Translations under genes and position numbers: made by a program
DNA from: Gammaproteobacteria bacterium
GTDB lineage: Bacteria; Pseudomonadota; Gammaproteobacteria; Pseudomonadales; Azotimanducaceae
Length of the DNA: 64,000 nucleotides
Reading direction: 5' to 3'
Assembly: GCA_009840545.1 (NCBI GenBank)
Contig: VXNM01000010.1
Coordinates: 960,968-1,024,967, forward strand
The notes under the pieces: model-generated
Told to the model about the DNA's origin: nothing
Databases searched by the model: none
The model's input: the letters and a program-made list of their open reading frames with translations, nothing else
Shown here: positions 27,400 to 35,503 of the stretch, one piece after another
How the letters are laid out: each line of letters opens with the position of its first letter
Numbering within the stretch: the stretch's first letter is position 1

Positions 27400-28992
27400 A
27401 TGCGGCCAGATAGCTTGAACTGGGATCTTCCCTATGCATCCCAACGAGACCCCGTACTTGCGCGAAATGTCGTAGCCACGTCTCAACCACTCGCAACACA
27501 AGCAGGCATCCGTGCATTGCGAGAAGGCGGCAACGCAATCGACGCTGCCCTAGCGGCTGCAATTACTTTGAGTGTTGTTGAGCCTTGCTCAAACGGAATC
27601 GGAAGCGATGCATTTGCCCTCGTGTGGTTCGACAATTCTCTCTTTGGCCTAAATGCATCTGGCAAGTCTCCACGTCTTTGGAATTCCGAATGCTTTAGTA
27701 ACCATAAACTCATGCCCGATCGTGGCTGGCATTCAGTTACTGTTCCAGGCGCAGTAAGTGCTTGGACTGAACTGTCGGCGCGTTTTGGCAAGTTACCCTT
27801 TGCAAGGCTGTTCGATGCTGCAATTCAATACGCTGAGAATGGCTTTCATGTAGGAAGACGAACTGCATACCACTGGAAGCGGTCAGAGACGCGATTTCAG
27901 AAATTCTCGTCGTTCCGCAATCATTTTCTTCCACGAGGCAGAGCTCCAGCTACAGGAGAAGTCTTCCAAAGCGGAGAACTAGCAAGAACCCTTGAGGAAG
28001 TTGCTTCGACGCACGGTGAGTCTTTCTATCGCGGCAATCTTGCCAAACTGATTGTGGCTCAAGCGAAAAATGAAGGGGGATTGATGCGGCTTGAGGACTT
28101 GGCCGCCCACCGCGCCGAATGGTGCGACCCGCTTACATTAAGTTATGGAAGCGTTGACGTTCATGAGATTCCGCCAAATGGTCAGGGGCTGGCCGCATTG
28201 ATTGCTTTGGGTTTATTGGATCGACTTGGCGTACGAGACTTCGAACCCGGATCGACGGTTTGGACGCACCTTCAGGTTGAATCTATGAAGGTTGCGATTC
28301 GTGCCGCATTCGAGCACTTCGCAGACCCTAATGCGATGCACATTGAGCCTGAGTGTCTACTTGATCCAAGTACATTGAAGCGAGCGGCAGACTCGATTTC
28401 ACGAGGCTCTGCAATCCTACCTCCTCCGGATTTGCGGGTGGGCGCAGATACGGTATACCTCTGTACGGGAGACTCTGACGGCAACATGGTTTCATACATT
28501 CAATCCAACTACATGGGTTTTGGATCTGGAGTGGTGATTGAAGGAACCGGAATTGCTATGCAGAACCGAGGCGCTGGATTTACGTTGAAAGCCGGACACC
28601 CCAATCAAGTCGGACCAAGCAAGAAGCCCTTTCACACAATCATTCCAGGATTTGTTACCCATAACGATCGCCCCGAACTTGCTTTTGGTGTTATGGGCGG
28701 TCATATGCAGCATCAAGGGCATGTGCAAATGGTTTCTCGAATCTTTGATCACAACGAGAATCCCCAAGCAGCTTCCGATGCTCCTCGCTGGCACGTTACT
28801 CCTCAGTATGAGCTAGTTTTGGAAGAGGGCTACTGCCAAACGACAAAGGAGGAATTGGCAAGTCTCGGACATTCGGTACGAGACGCGGGATCAGCAGACC
28901 TATTTGGAGGCGCACAACTTATAGCATGTCTTGACGACGGCTACTGTGGTGCTTCGGACCACCGCAAGGAAGGACTCGCAGCAGGTTTCTAG
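27400..28992 (+). CDS. Gamma-glutamyltransferase-family protein (Ntn hydrolase)
   Basis: A 530-residue member of the gamma-glutamyltranspeptidase family, starting at ATG 27400 with TAAGGG upstream. Family motifs: AGIRALREGGNAIDAALAAA, VEPCSNGIGSDAFALV, VTVPGAVSAW and HEIPPNGQGLAALIAL. The autocleavage/nucleophile threonine aligns with T351 in ADTVYLCTGDSDGN, followed by MGFGSGVV. No signal peptide is present, unlike the classical periplasmic enzyme, so a cytoplasmic acylase or hydrolase role is likely. The upstream palindrome suggests specific regulation. Its 3' end nearly touches the convergent msrB. Confidence 0.9.
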   Translation: MRPDSLNWDLPYASQRDPVLARNVVATSQPLATQAGIRALREGGNAIDAALAAAITLSVVEPCSNGIGSDAFALVWFDNSLFGLNASGKSPRLWNSECFSNHKLMPDRGWHSVTVPGAVSAWTELSARFGKLPFARLFDAAIQYAENGFHVGRRTAYHWKRSETRFQKFSSFRNHFLPRGRAPATGEVFQSGELARTLEEVASTHGESFYRGNLAKLIVAQAKNEGGLMRLEDLAAHRAEWCDPLTLSYGSVDVHEIPPNGQGLAALIALGLLDRLGVRDFEPGSTVWTHLQVESMKVAIRAAFEHFADPNAMHIEPECLLDPSTLKRAADSISRGSAILPPPDLRVGADTVYLCTGDSDGNMVSYIQSNYMGFGSGVVIEGTGIAMQNRGAGFTLKAGHPNQVGPSKKPFHTIIPGFVTHNDRPELAFGVMGGHMQHQGHVQMVSRIFDHNENPQAASDAPRWHVTPQYELVLEEGYCQTTKEELASLGHSVRDAGSADLFGGAQLIACLDDGYCGASDHRKEGLAAGF

Positions 28993-28993
28993 A

Positions 28994-29401
28994 CTATTCT
29001 TCGGATTCGCTACGTTCTTTTAACCGAAGCGATAGTGAATTCATGCAGAATCTCAGTCCTGTTGGCCTAGGACCATCTGGAAATACATGGCCCAAGTGCG
29101 AACCACAAGCGGAACAGAGCACTTCCGTGCGAACCATAAAGTTGCTCCGGTCTTCTCGAGTTTGAACGGCCTCTTCGCTGATTGGTCTGTAGAAGCTGGG
29201 CCAGCCACTACCGGAGTCATACTTCGTCTCAGACTCGAACAAGGGTTTGCCACAGGCACGGCATAGGTAAGTTCCGGGCGTCTTGGTGTCCCAATATTCA
29301 CCTGTAAAGGCGAATTCCGTTCCGGACTTTCGCAATACCTGATACTCCTGCGGAGTCAGCTCGGATTTCCAATCTTCTTCTGTCTTGTGAGAGTCACTCA
29401 T
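28994..29401 (-). CDS. msrB: Peptide methionine (R)-S-oxide reductase MsrB
   Basis: A 135-residue repair enzyme that reduces methionine-R-sulfoxide in proteins. Zinc-binding pairs C47/C50 (CRAC) and C96/C99 (CSAC), and the catalytic C119 in [10 protein letters not shown] are all present, with [10 protein letters not shown] in between. ATG 29401 gives the usual length; an in-frame start at 29506 would add a 35-residue polar extension with no signal-peptide character. Convergent with the gene at 27400-28992. Confidence 0.94.
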   Translation of the reverse strand: MSDSHKTEEDWKSELTPQEYQVLRKSGTEFAFTGEYWDTKTPGTYLCRACGKPLFESETKYDSGSGWPSFYRPISEEAVQTREDRSNFMVRTEVLCSACGSHLGHVFPDGPRPTGLRFCMNSLSLRLKERSESEE

Positions 29402-29557
29402 ACCGATGTCCCGTGTGACGTTCTTGCTGCGCTCCTGACACGAGCACGTTTCGCTAGATGTAGCTTCTGTCGTTGAATTGATACCCAAATGGGCATGTCC
29501 TGTCAACTCAAGGCAGTAAATTTCAATGAGTCTTTGTTGTCATCTGTTTGGCTCCAA

Positions 29558-30640
29558 TCAATTCCAATTGATTAGTTGCAGGACGTAATTTGCGATGGCG
29601 AGGGAGGCCGTAAGTCCGGGAGATTCGATTCCCAATAGTTCGACATAGTTTGGAACGCCCGTTTCACGAGGTCCATTAATGACGAAATCTCCTGGAGCAC
29701 CCCCCTCCGGTACAAGCTTGGGTCGAATGCCGGTATAGCCCGGGACGAGACGCGTTTCGTCGAGGCTGGGATAGTACTGACGAACGGAGTCTATAAAGTC
29801 TTGCCTGTTGGAATCGCAAAACGAGTAATCGACTTCATCCACCCACTCTACATCTGGTCCAAATCGAGCTTGTCCTCCTATGTCGAGGGTTACATGCACA
29901 CCGAGTCCTCCGGATTCTGCAACCGGATAGACCAAGTGATTGAAAGGCGAATCTCCACTCAATGTGTAATAGTGACCTTTGGCAAAGTGGTCTTGATATT
30001 GACCTCCAAGTTGTCGAGAAAGCGATGGAGCCCAAAGTCCGGCTGCGTTTACTAACGTCCTAGGATTGAGTGTCAAGCCGCTGCTTTCGACAAATAAAGC
30101 GTCGTCGTGACTGACCGCTTCGACCTTGGAGTTGAAAGCAACCATGCCTCCGTGCGCTTCGAGGTCACCCAAGAGACTGGTCATGTATTCATGACTGTCG
30201 ATAATCCCTGTTGTAGGAGAGAATACACCTGAGAAACACTCGACGTGTGGCTCTAATGTGTGTACTTCGTCTCGGCTGAGCCGCCGAAGCTCGCCAGCCC
30301 CGTTTTCAATAGATCGAATTTGGTAGTGCTCCAGGACCGATTCCTGTGCCTCGGATGTAGCAACGATGACCTTTCCGATGCGGCGGTGGGAAATATTCCG
30401 TTCTTTGCAGTATTGGTATAGCAATTGCTTTCCTTCGACGCACATTTTGGCTTTGAGTGATCCTTTCGGATAGTAGATTCCAGCATGAATCACTTCGGAG
30501 TTGCGGCTGGAGGTCTCCGTCCCTATTGCATCTTGTCTTTCCAAGATTAGGACCTCTCGACCAACTAACGCGAGAGCGCGAGCAACGGCTAGTCCAATGA
30601 TTCCCGCACCAATTACAACTACGTCGCAAGACTCGCTCAT
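29558..30640 (-). CDS. lhgO: FAD-dependent oxidase, L-2-hydroxyglutarate oxidase (LhgO) type
   Basis: A 360-residue DAO-superfamily flavoprotein. The N-terminal FAD fold (VVVIGAGIIGLAVARALAL), SSRNSEVIHAGIYYP, the second substrate region FAKGHYYTLSGDSPF and the C-terminal GYTGIRPKL and FVINGP motifs match the L-2-hydroxyglutarate oxidase/dehydrogenase group, which oxidises L-2-hydroxyglutarate to 2-oxoglutarate. A related 2-hydroxy-acid substrate is possible. It lies upstream (in coordinates downstream) of no obvious partner; the next minus-strand genes are gamma-glutamylcyclotransferase and tusA, 50 bases away. Confidence 0.85.
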   Translation of the reverse strand: MSESCDVVVIGAGIIGLAVARALALVGREVLILERQDAIGTETSSRNSEVIHAGIYYPKGSLKAKMCVEGKQLLYQYCKERNISHRRIGKVIVATSEAQESVLEHYQIRSIENGAGELRRLSRDEVHTLEPHVECFSGVFSPTTGIIDSHEYMTSLLGDLEAHGGMVAFNSKVEAVSHDDALFVESSGLTLNPRTLVNAAGLWAPSLSRQLGGQYQDHFAKGHYYTLSGDSPFNHLVYPVAESGGLGVHVTLDIGGQARFGPDVEWVDEVDYSFCDSNRQDFIDSVRQYYPSLDETRLVPGYTGIRPKLVPEGGAPGDFVINGPRETGVPNYVELLGIESPGLTASLAIANYVLQLINWN

Positions 30641-30690
30641 CTAAACACTGTTGTTTGGTGATGCAAACGTTCAGTTCGTGGACGTCCGTC

Positions 30691-31155
30691 TCAGTTGTCC
30701 GAACAAACTACCGACTCGAGGTCAAAGACATACTCTTCCGGGAGGTATTCTCTGCCAGCAAGCAGGTGCTTCAAGTAAGACCTTTGAGGCACCAATGAAT
30801 TGTCCACAACTCGATCGTTCGCGAAGTATGTCCAACTTGCGACTGCATGACCGTTGGCCATCACCTCAACAATTAATCGCCGATAGTCAATAGGTGCATA
30901 CTCGAATCGATCCATCTTGACGATCTCGTGAGGTTGTGCCAATTGGTAGAGCACTCCGAATACAGTTGAACCGGCTTCCTGCACAATGTTTGCTCGCCCA
31001 GAGACTGGGGACATTCGTGAACGCTTATTAAATCTGAGTGCAAAACCGTTTAGTCGAGCGCTTGATACTTGGACAAACTGAAGTCCGCGCTTTGTTACCC
31101 GAAGGGCGTTCATATTGCTCCCGTAGGCAAAATAATGTCGCACATTCAGAGTCAA
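30691..31155 (-). CDS. Gamma-glutamylcyclotransferase-family protein
   Basis: A 154-residue protein with the YGSN substrate-binding loop at residues 11-14 and a candidate catalytic glutamate E85 (MDRFEYAP), both typical of enzymes releasing 5-oxoproline from gamma-glutamyl amino compounds. TTG 31155 is the probable start: AAGG lies nine bases upstream, and it begins five bases after the tusA stop, so the genes form an operon. A GTG at 31143 is the alternative. Substrate (gamma-glutamyl amino acids, glutathione or gamma-glutamylamines) is not determinable. Confidence 0.88.
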   Translation of the reverse strand: MTLNVRHYFAYGSNMNALRVTKRGLQFVQVSSARLNGFALRFNKRSRMSPVSGRANIVQEAGSTVFGVLYQLAQPHEIVKMDRFEYAPIDYRRLIVEVMANGHAVASWTYFANDRVVDNSLVPQRSYLKHLLAGREYLPEEYVFDLESVVCSDN

Positions 31156-31160
31156 TTAGG

Positions 31161-31406
31161 TCATCCTTTGCGTATGATGTACTTCTTGATCAAAGGGTCT
31201 ATTTCTGCCAGTTCCAGGGAGTGTCCCATGAATCGACAGAAATTGGCGAAGTCTCGGTGAGTGGATGGGTCTGTGGCTAGAATCAATAGACGTTCGCCTG
31301 CGTTCATTTCGCGCACCTTGTTACGAACAATCATTAGCGGTTCTGGACAGTTCAATCCGCATGTGTCGAGCTTATGGTCGTAGTGTTCCGAAGTATCCTC
31401 GTTCAT
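31161..31406 (-). CDS. tusA: Sulfurtransferase TusA
   Basis: An 81-residue sulfur carrier. The active-site motif GLNCPEPLM places the persulfide cysteine at C20, followed by VREMNAGERLLILATDPST, RDFANFCRFMGHSL and the typical C-terminal YIIRKG. In E. coli it passes sulfur from IscS to TusBCD for tRNA 2-thiouridine and to molybdenum cofactor pathways. ATG 31406 gives the standard length. It leads the two-gene unit with the gamma-glutamylcyclotransferase gene. Confidence 0.94.
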   Translation of the reverse strand: MNEDTSEHYDHKLDTCGLNCPEPLMIVRNKVREMNAGERLLILATDPSTHRDFANFCRFMGHSLELAEIDPLIKKYIIRKG

Positions 31407-31528
31407 AGGATGTCCACAGTTTGTCTTAATTGGTCTAGTGGCGAATCGTGGAAAGTGAAAGAGGAAGTTTATACGTTCGACGGAGTTGAGACTTGACTGC
31501 ATAACTGATTGTGGTAGAAACCGATTTT

Positions 31529-32845
31529 ATGGATATAGTGGCGAAGCGACACTCGCGAACGAGACCGATCTGGGTTGTGCTATACCAAATCTACTTTGTG
31601 ATTGTCTTGGTTGTACTGGGATGCACGATAAGCGCTCAGGAAGACGACTCTTCCACAGACGAATCTGATCGTGTCGGCACGGACTTGACCAGGGATCAGA
31701 TCGACGCCATCCGGTCTCGTTTGTTTGCTGCTGAAGCTGACGATGCAGTAGAACTCGCCAATCTCCTAATCGAGGAAATTGAACAGAACTACTCTCGATT
31801 TGACGAGTCGCTTGTCGAACCTCTTACGCTTCTGGGAGATGGCCAGCGCCAGCTTGGCCGGTACATAGATGCGCTTGAATCTTATGATCGCGCTCGCAAC
31901 GTCTCTCGATTGGTCAATGGTCTTCATTCCTTGAATCAAATCGATGTGCTCTACCGCGAAGCGGACACTTATCACGAACTAGGCCAGATCGGAAGAGCAA
32001 GCCAAAGGCACGAGTACGCGTTCAGCATTTTCCTCCGTTCGTTCGAAGAGGACTCGGTAGAACTCCTGCCTGGGTTGTTCGCGCTTGCAGACTGGTACAT
32101 AGAGACTAGGAACATATTTGCCGCACGCGGTCTCTTTCACAATGCAGTAGAGATCTCGAAGACTCATCTGGAAAGAACGGACCCTAGAAACATTCGTGCG
32201 CTAAAGGGTTTGGCCAGATCCTACCGACTTGAACGGTTTACGCCTCCAGCAGAGTTTGAAGTGCCAGAGGAAGTACTGTTGTCTTCAAGACTTCCAGAAG
32301 AGAGTTCATTGCGTTACGAGGCAAAAATAAATGACTTTGCACGTGGGGAGGAAGCCCTAAAGGAACTGGTGAAGATTGAACAAGATCGTGAGGGAAGCAC
32401 ACGCGAATCATTGGCCTATGCGAAGCTTGATCTTGCCGATTGGTTCCTGCTATTTCAGAAGCATCAACTTGCAGAAGTGGTGTACCGCGACATTTGGAAA
32501 ATGTTTGCAGACGATCCAAACGCACTATTTGTTCAGAAGGAATTTGTCGAACCCAATGCGTTGTATTACCCTCTGGGGAGAACTACCGGATCTCAACCCA
32601 CCACACGCCTACAGGAACCCGTTGAAGGCACCATAGAGTTTTCATTCGATATAACCAACACGGGAGAAGTAGTCAACGTTGAGGTTGTGCAAATAGAACC
32701 GGATGGTCGCTATCAGGATGAATTCTTCGACTGGATGGAACGTGCTCGATACCGTCCAGTGATAGACGAAGGAGTGCCAAAGCCTAAGGAAGGGGTAACA
32801 TTGACGCACACATTTCTGTTCTTTCCCGATCTAACACGTGATTGA
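31529..32845 (+). CDS. Exported TPR-like protein with TonB-like C-terminal domain
   Basis: A 438-residue protein with an N-terminal hydrophobic segment (VVLYQIYFVIVLVVLGC, possibly a lipobox VLGC), acidic linker, then TPR-like helical repeats (about residues 80-330: LLGDGQRQLGRYIDALESYD, LYREADTYHELGQIGRASQR, LADWYIETRNIFAARGLFHN). The last ~80 residues (TIEFSFDITNTGEVVNVEVV, ARYRPVIDEGVPKPKEGV) match the C-terminal domain pattern of TonB-family proteins. ATG 31529 is chosen; GTG 31511 is possible. A hairpin separates it from the ExbB/vWA cluster downstream, with which it may cooperate. Confidence 0.75.
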   Translation: MDIVAKRHSRTRPIWVVLYQIYFVIVLVVLGCTISAQEDDSSTDESDRVGTDLTRDQIDAIRSRLFAAEADDAVELANLLIEEIEQNYSRFDESLVEPLTLLGDGQRQLGRYIDALESYDRARNVSRLVNGLHSLNQIDVLYREADTYHELGQIGRASQRHEYAFSIFLRSFEEDSVELLPGLFALADWYIETRNIFAARGLFHNAVEISKTHLERTDPRNIRALKGLARSYRLERFTPPAEFEVPEEVLLSSRLPEESSLRYEAKINDFARGEEALKELVKIEQDREGSTRESLAYAKLDLADWFLLFQKHQLAEVVYRDIWKMFADDPNALFVQKEFVEPNALYYPLGRTTGSQPTTRLQEPVEGTIEFSFDITNTGEVVNVEVVQIEPDGRYQDEFFDWMERARYRPVIDEGVPKPKEGVTLTHTFLFFPDLTRD

Positions 32846-32912
32846 GAATAAGCACTTGTTATATTGGATTTTTTGATTGTGCCGGATCGACATGTGATAA
32901 TTTAGGTACTTT

Positions 32913-32934
32913 CGAGAACCTTTGAGGGTTCTCG
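32913..32934 (+). terminator. Hairpin between TPR/TonB-like gene and the envelope cluster
   Basis: CGAGAACC and GGTTCTCG form an 8-base perfect stem with a 6-base loop, 67 bases after the upstream stop. No T tract follows, so it may be a weak or factor-assisted terminator or a processing site. It marks a likely transcription boundary before the eleven-gene cluster. Confidence 0.5.
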
Positions 32935-32974
32935 TTGTCAGTAAGTTGAGTGGGGCAGTCTTGGGGCTCTGGGT

Positions 32975-34138
32975 ATGGAAGTGATGAAACTTTATGCAAA
33001 GTCGAGAAGCGTTGTAAGGTCTTGTAGGCTTCGGCGTCTCGAATGTAAGTGGTCTGCGGTTCCCTGCTTTCGCACAGCCATAATTGCGGTGGCGTTTGTG
33101 GGACTCAGCGGGTGTATTTCAAGTGTTCCATCCACTTTTCCCAAGCCTCAAGGACCGCCGACGTCTTCGTCACAACCAGCAATTCCGTCGCCTCAATCCT
33201 CTTCTGGTGGTAGTCAGGGATCACCACAAAGTACTCCTTCAGGACAACAAGGCGGGGCACAAAACCCATTTCCCTCGCCAGGATCTAGTTCGCCGTTGCC
33301 TCGACCTCCCACAGTTGGAATTCCCAACCCCATTCCGAATCCCACGCCTAGTTTGCCTTCATTGCCAACGCTACCGGATGGATCGTTGGATCCTAGTCTG
33401 CCGGGCATGCCCAACGAAGGTCAGAATGGTGAAGACTCGGCTGAAGGGGGTGAGGGATCAGATGCTGGTTCGGACCCTTCCGCAGACGGAAACTTGGAGA
33501 CCGGTGGAGAGTTTCCGGAGGGAGATCCGGAGGATGTTTCTTCAAGTCAACAAGAGGATGGAGGAGACAGTGCAGCAATTCCAGGATCTCTAATACCTGG
33601 AACCGAAGACTCTGGTAGTGATTCAGGCTGGGAGATAAGCAATCAATTGCCTGTTCCGGGGGGCGCACCCTCAGATAGTGAAGAGCAAGGAGGTGTTGGC
33701 GAGCTACCCGGTGAATTTGAACAGGAAGGCGGAGGAGATGGTTCCGGTATAGATGGAGAACTGCTAGAAGCGCTTGAGACTATGGACGGTGAAATCATGG
33801 ATGAGCGATTGGAAGGCAGGATCCGCGCGAATGATCAAGCAGCTGCATCCGCCGGGATTCTGGACGATTCCGAGCCCGAAGGTGGAATACTTGATGATTC
33901 GAGCGAAGGATTGGAGAGCGGTGCTGCGGTAGATGATGGCGACCTCATTGGCCAAAGAGCAGGTGACGGAAAACCGAATTTGCCGCCGACAGTACGTGCC
34001 GTCGGGGATGGACCGGATGCTCGCGACGAAGACATCATCGCTCGTCAGTTGCGAGAAGCGGCGATGGCTGAAACGGACCCTGAACTCAAGGAAGAACTTT
34101 GGGAAGAGCATAGAAAATACGTTGAGGGGAACAAGTGA
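32975..34138 (+). CDS. Lipoprotein with disordered Pro/Ser/Gly and acidic regions (cluster gene 1)
   Basis: A 387-residue protein with a long basic N-terminus, a hydrophobic segment and lipobox LSGC (residues 44-47), so it should be a lipoprotein. Residues about 50-140 are Pro/Ser/Gly-rich, 140-330 acidic and Gly/Ser-rich; both look disordered. The last ~40 residues differ: DEDIIARQLREAAMAETDPE and LKEELWEEHRKYVEG form a well-defined amphipathic helix that may be the binding site for a partner. ATG 32975 is used (32984 is possible). The stop overlaps the next gene's start (GTGA). First gene of the cluster. Confidence 0.75.
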   Translation: MEVMKLYAKSRSVVRSCRLRRLECKWSAVPCFRTAIIAVAFVGLSGCISSVPSTFPKPQGPPTSSSQPAIPSPQSSSGGSQGSPQSTPSGQQGGAQNPFPSPGSSSPLPRPPTVGIPNPIPNPTPSLPSLPTLPDGSLDPSLPGMPNEGQNGEDSAEGGEGSDAGSDPSADGNLETGGEFPEGDPEDVSSSQQEDGGDSAAIPGSLIPGTEDSGSDSGWEISNQLPVPGGAPSDSEEQGGVGELPGEFEQEGGGDGSGIDGELLEALETMDGEIMDERLEGRIRANDQAAASAGILDDSEPEGGILDDSSEGLESGAAVDDGDLIGQRAGDGKPNLPPTVRAVGDGPDARDEDIIARQLREAAMAETDPELKEELWEEHRKYVEGNK

Positions 34139-35403
34139 AGTTCGTACGCGAACTTTTCCTGCTGACCGGCGCTTGCGTACTTGTTGCTGGTTGTGCCAAC
34201 ACCACTTTTCGTGAAGTCGATGTCGCACCGCCCCGTACCCTGGAGTACACGCTAGACGAAGCGAATTTGCTGGATGTGGGCGTTACAGTATTTGATTCGA
34301 ACATACCCCAAGCTTATGACGACATCGTCACAGAGAACATCACTCCTGAAGTACGTAGAGCCGAAGCAAACTACATCGCCAACTATGCAAAAGACTTCTT
34401 GCAATCAACTGGCAATTGGGGCGCGGTTCGAGTGCTTCCTGAAGCTTCTCAAGCTGTAGACGTTCTGGTTGAAGGCGGAATCTTGCATTCCGACGGAGAA
34501 CGTCAAGTGTTGGCTGTCAGAGTCGTGGATTCCCGTGGCGAAGTGTGGGTCGAGACCTGGTACGAAACGCTAGCGAGCAAGTACAACTACGATGAGGATC
34601 AGCAGAACCGAAGCGATCCGTTTCGAAAGACTTACAGGTTGATCGCTAATGACATGCTCGACTACATGGAATCTCTCTCGAACGAGGAAATTCAGGACAT
34701 TCGGAACACTACTTTGATGCGCCATGCGCGCGAACTGAACCCTGATGCCTTTGAGAACTATGTTTCGGTTGATACTTCAGGCAAGTATGAGCTGATACGG
34801 CTACCGAGCGCTGACGATCCGAACATGCGTCGAGTGCTCCAAGTACTCGAGCGCTATCTGTTGTTCGTCGATTTTTTGGACGAGTATTACTCCAACTTCG
34901 CAGCTAACATGGAGCGGCCGTACAACAGCTGGAGGAAAGCGACCTATTCCGATGCACTGGCTTTGCGAGAGAATCGAAACAAGTCTCGCACACGCCTCAT
35001 TGCAGGGGCTATGATGGTTTTGGGCGGTGCCATCATGCAACGTAGCAGCCACACACCGACCGAGTATGGAGGCTACTCAAGTGTCATGGGTGGAGCTACG
35101 GAAATATTGGGTGGCATCCAGAACCTCGAAAACGTGAGGATGCACGCTTCCGCATTGCATGAGTTTGGCGTTGTTGCGGCACGCGAAATCTCCCCCCATA
35201 CCATAGAGCTTGAAAATTCGACGATTTCCCTTCAAGGAACGGCACAAGAGCAACTTGGTCAACTAAAGACATTTCTAAGGAAACTCTATTTCGAGGATCT
35301 GGATTTGCCCGTAGAAGACGACGATCAAGCTCAAGAATCCGATACCCACAACCAAGCGTCTGGGGAGAAAGTCACTGAAGAATTCTTCCAAGACGACGCG
35401 TGA
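34135..35403 (+). CDS. Lipoprotein with alpha/beta domain and glycine-rich segment (cluster gene 2)
   Basis: A 422-residue lipoprotein with lipobox VAGC (residues 17-20), GTG start overlapping the previous stop. The N-terminal part (LLDVGVTVFDSNIPQAYDD, GAVRVLPEASQAVDVLVEGG, VLAVRVVDSRGEVWVETW) looks like an alpha/beta domain, somewhat like CsgG/TolB-N-type folds. A helical middle follows (VLQVLERYLLFVDFLDEYY, near PYNSWRKATYSDALALRENR), then a Gly/Ala/Met-rich stretch (LIAGAMMVLGGAIMQRS, SSVMGGATEILGGIQ) that could insert into or lie on a membrane. Fold assignment is tentative. Likely anchored in the outer membrane as part of the machine encoded here. Confidence 0.75.
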   Translation: MKFVRELFLLTGACVLVAGCANTTFREVDVAPPRTLEYTLDEANLLDVGVTVFDSNIPQAYDDIVTENITPEVRRAEANYIANYAKDFLQSTGNWGAVRVLPEASQAVDVLVEGGILHSDGERQVLAVRVVDSRGEVWVETWYETLASKYNYDEDQQNRSDPFRKTYRLIANDMLDYMESLSNEEIQDIRNTTLMRHARELNPDAFENYVSVDTSGKYELIRLPSADDPNMRRVLQVLERYLLFVDFLDEYYSNFAANMERPYNSWRKATYSDALALRENRNKSRTRLIAGAMMVLGGAIMQRSSHTPTEYGGYSSVMGGATEILGGIQNLENVRMHASALHEFGVVAAREISPHTIELENSTISLQGTAQEQLGQLKTFLRKLYFEDLDLPVEDDDQAQESDTHNQASGEKVTEEFFQDDA

Positions 35404-35503
35404 GACATCACAACCGGTTCAAATACAGCCGGTAGAACCGCGACTAACCTCCGACCCCAAACGTCGTAGAACTGATTCTCGGTTTCAGATTTCTGCACGA
35501 CAT

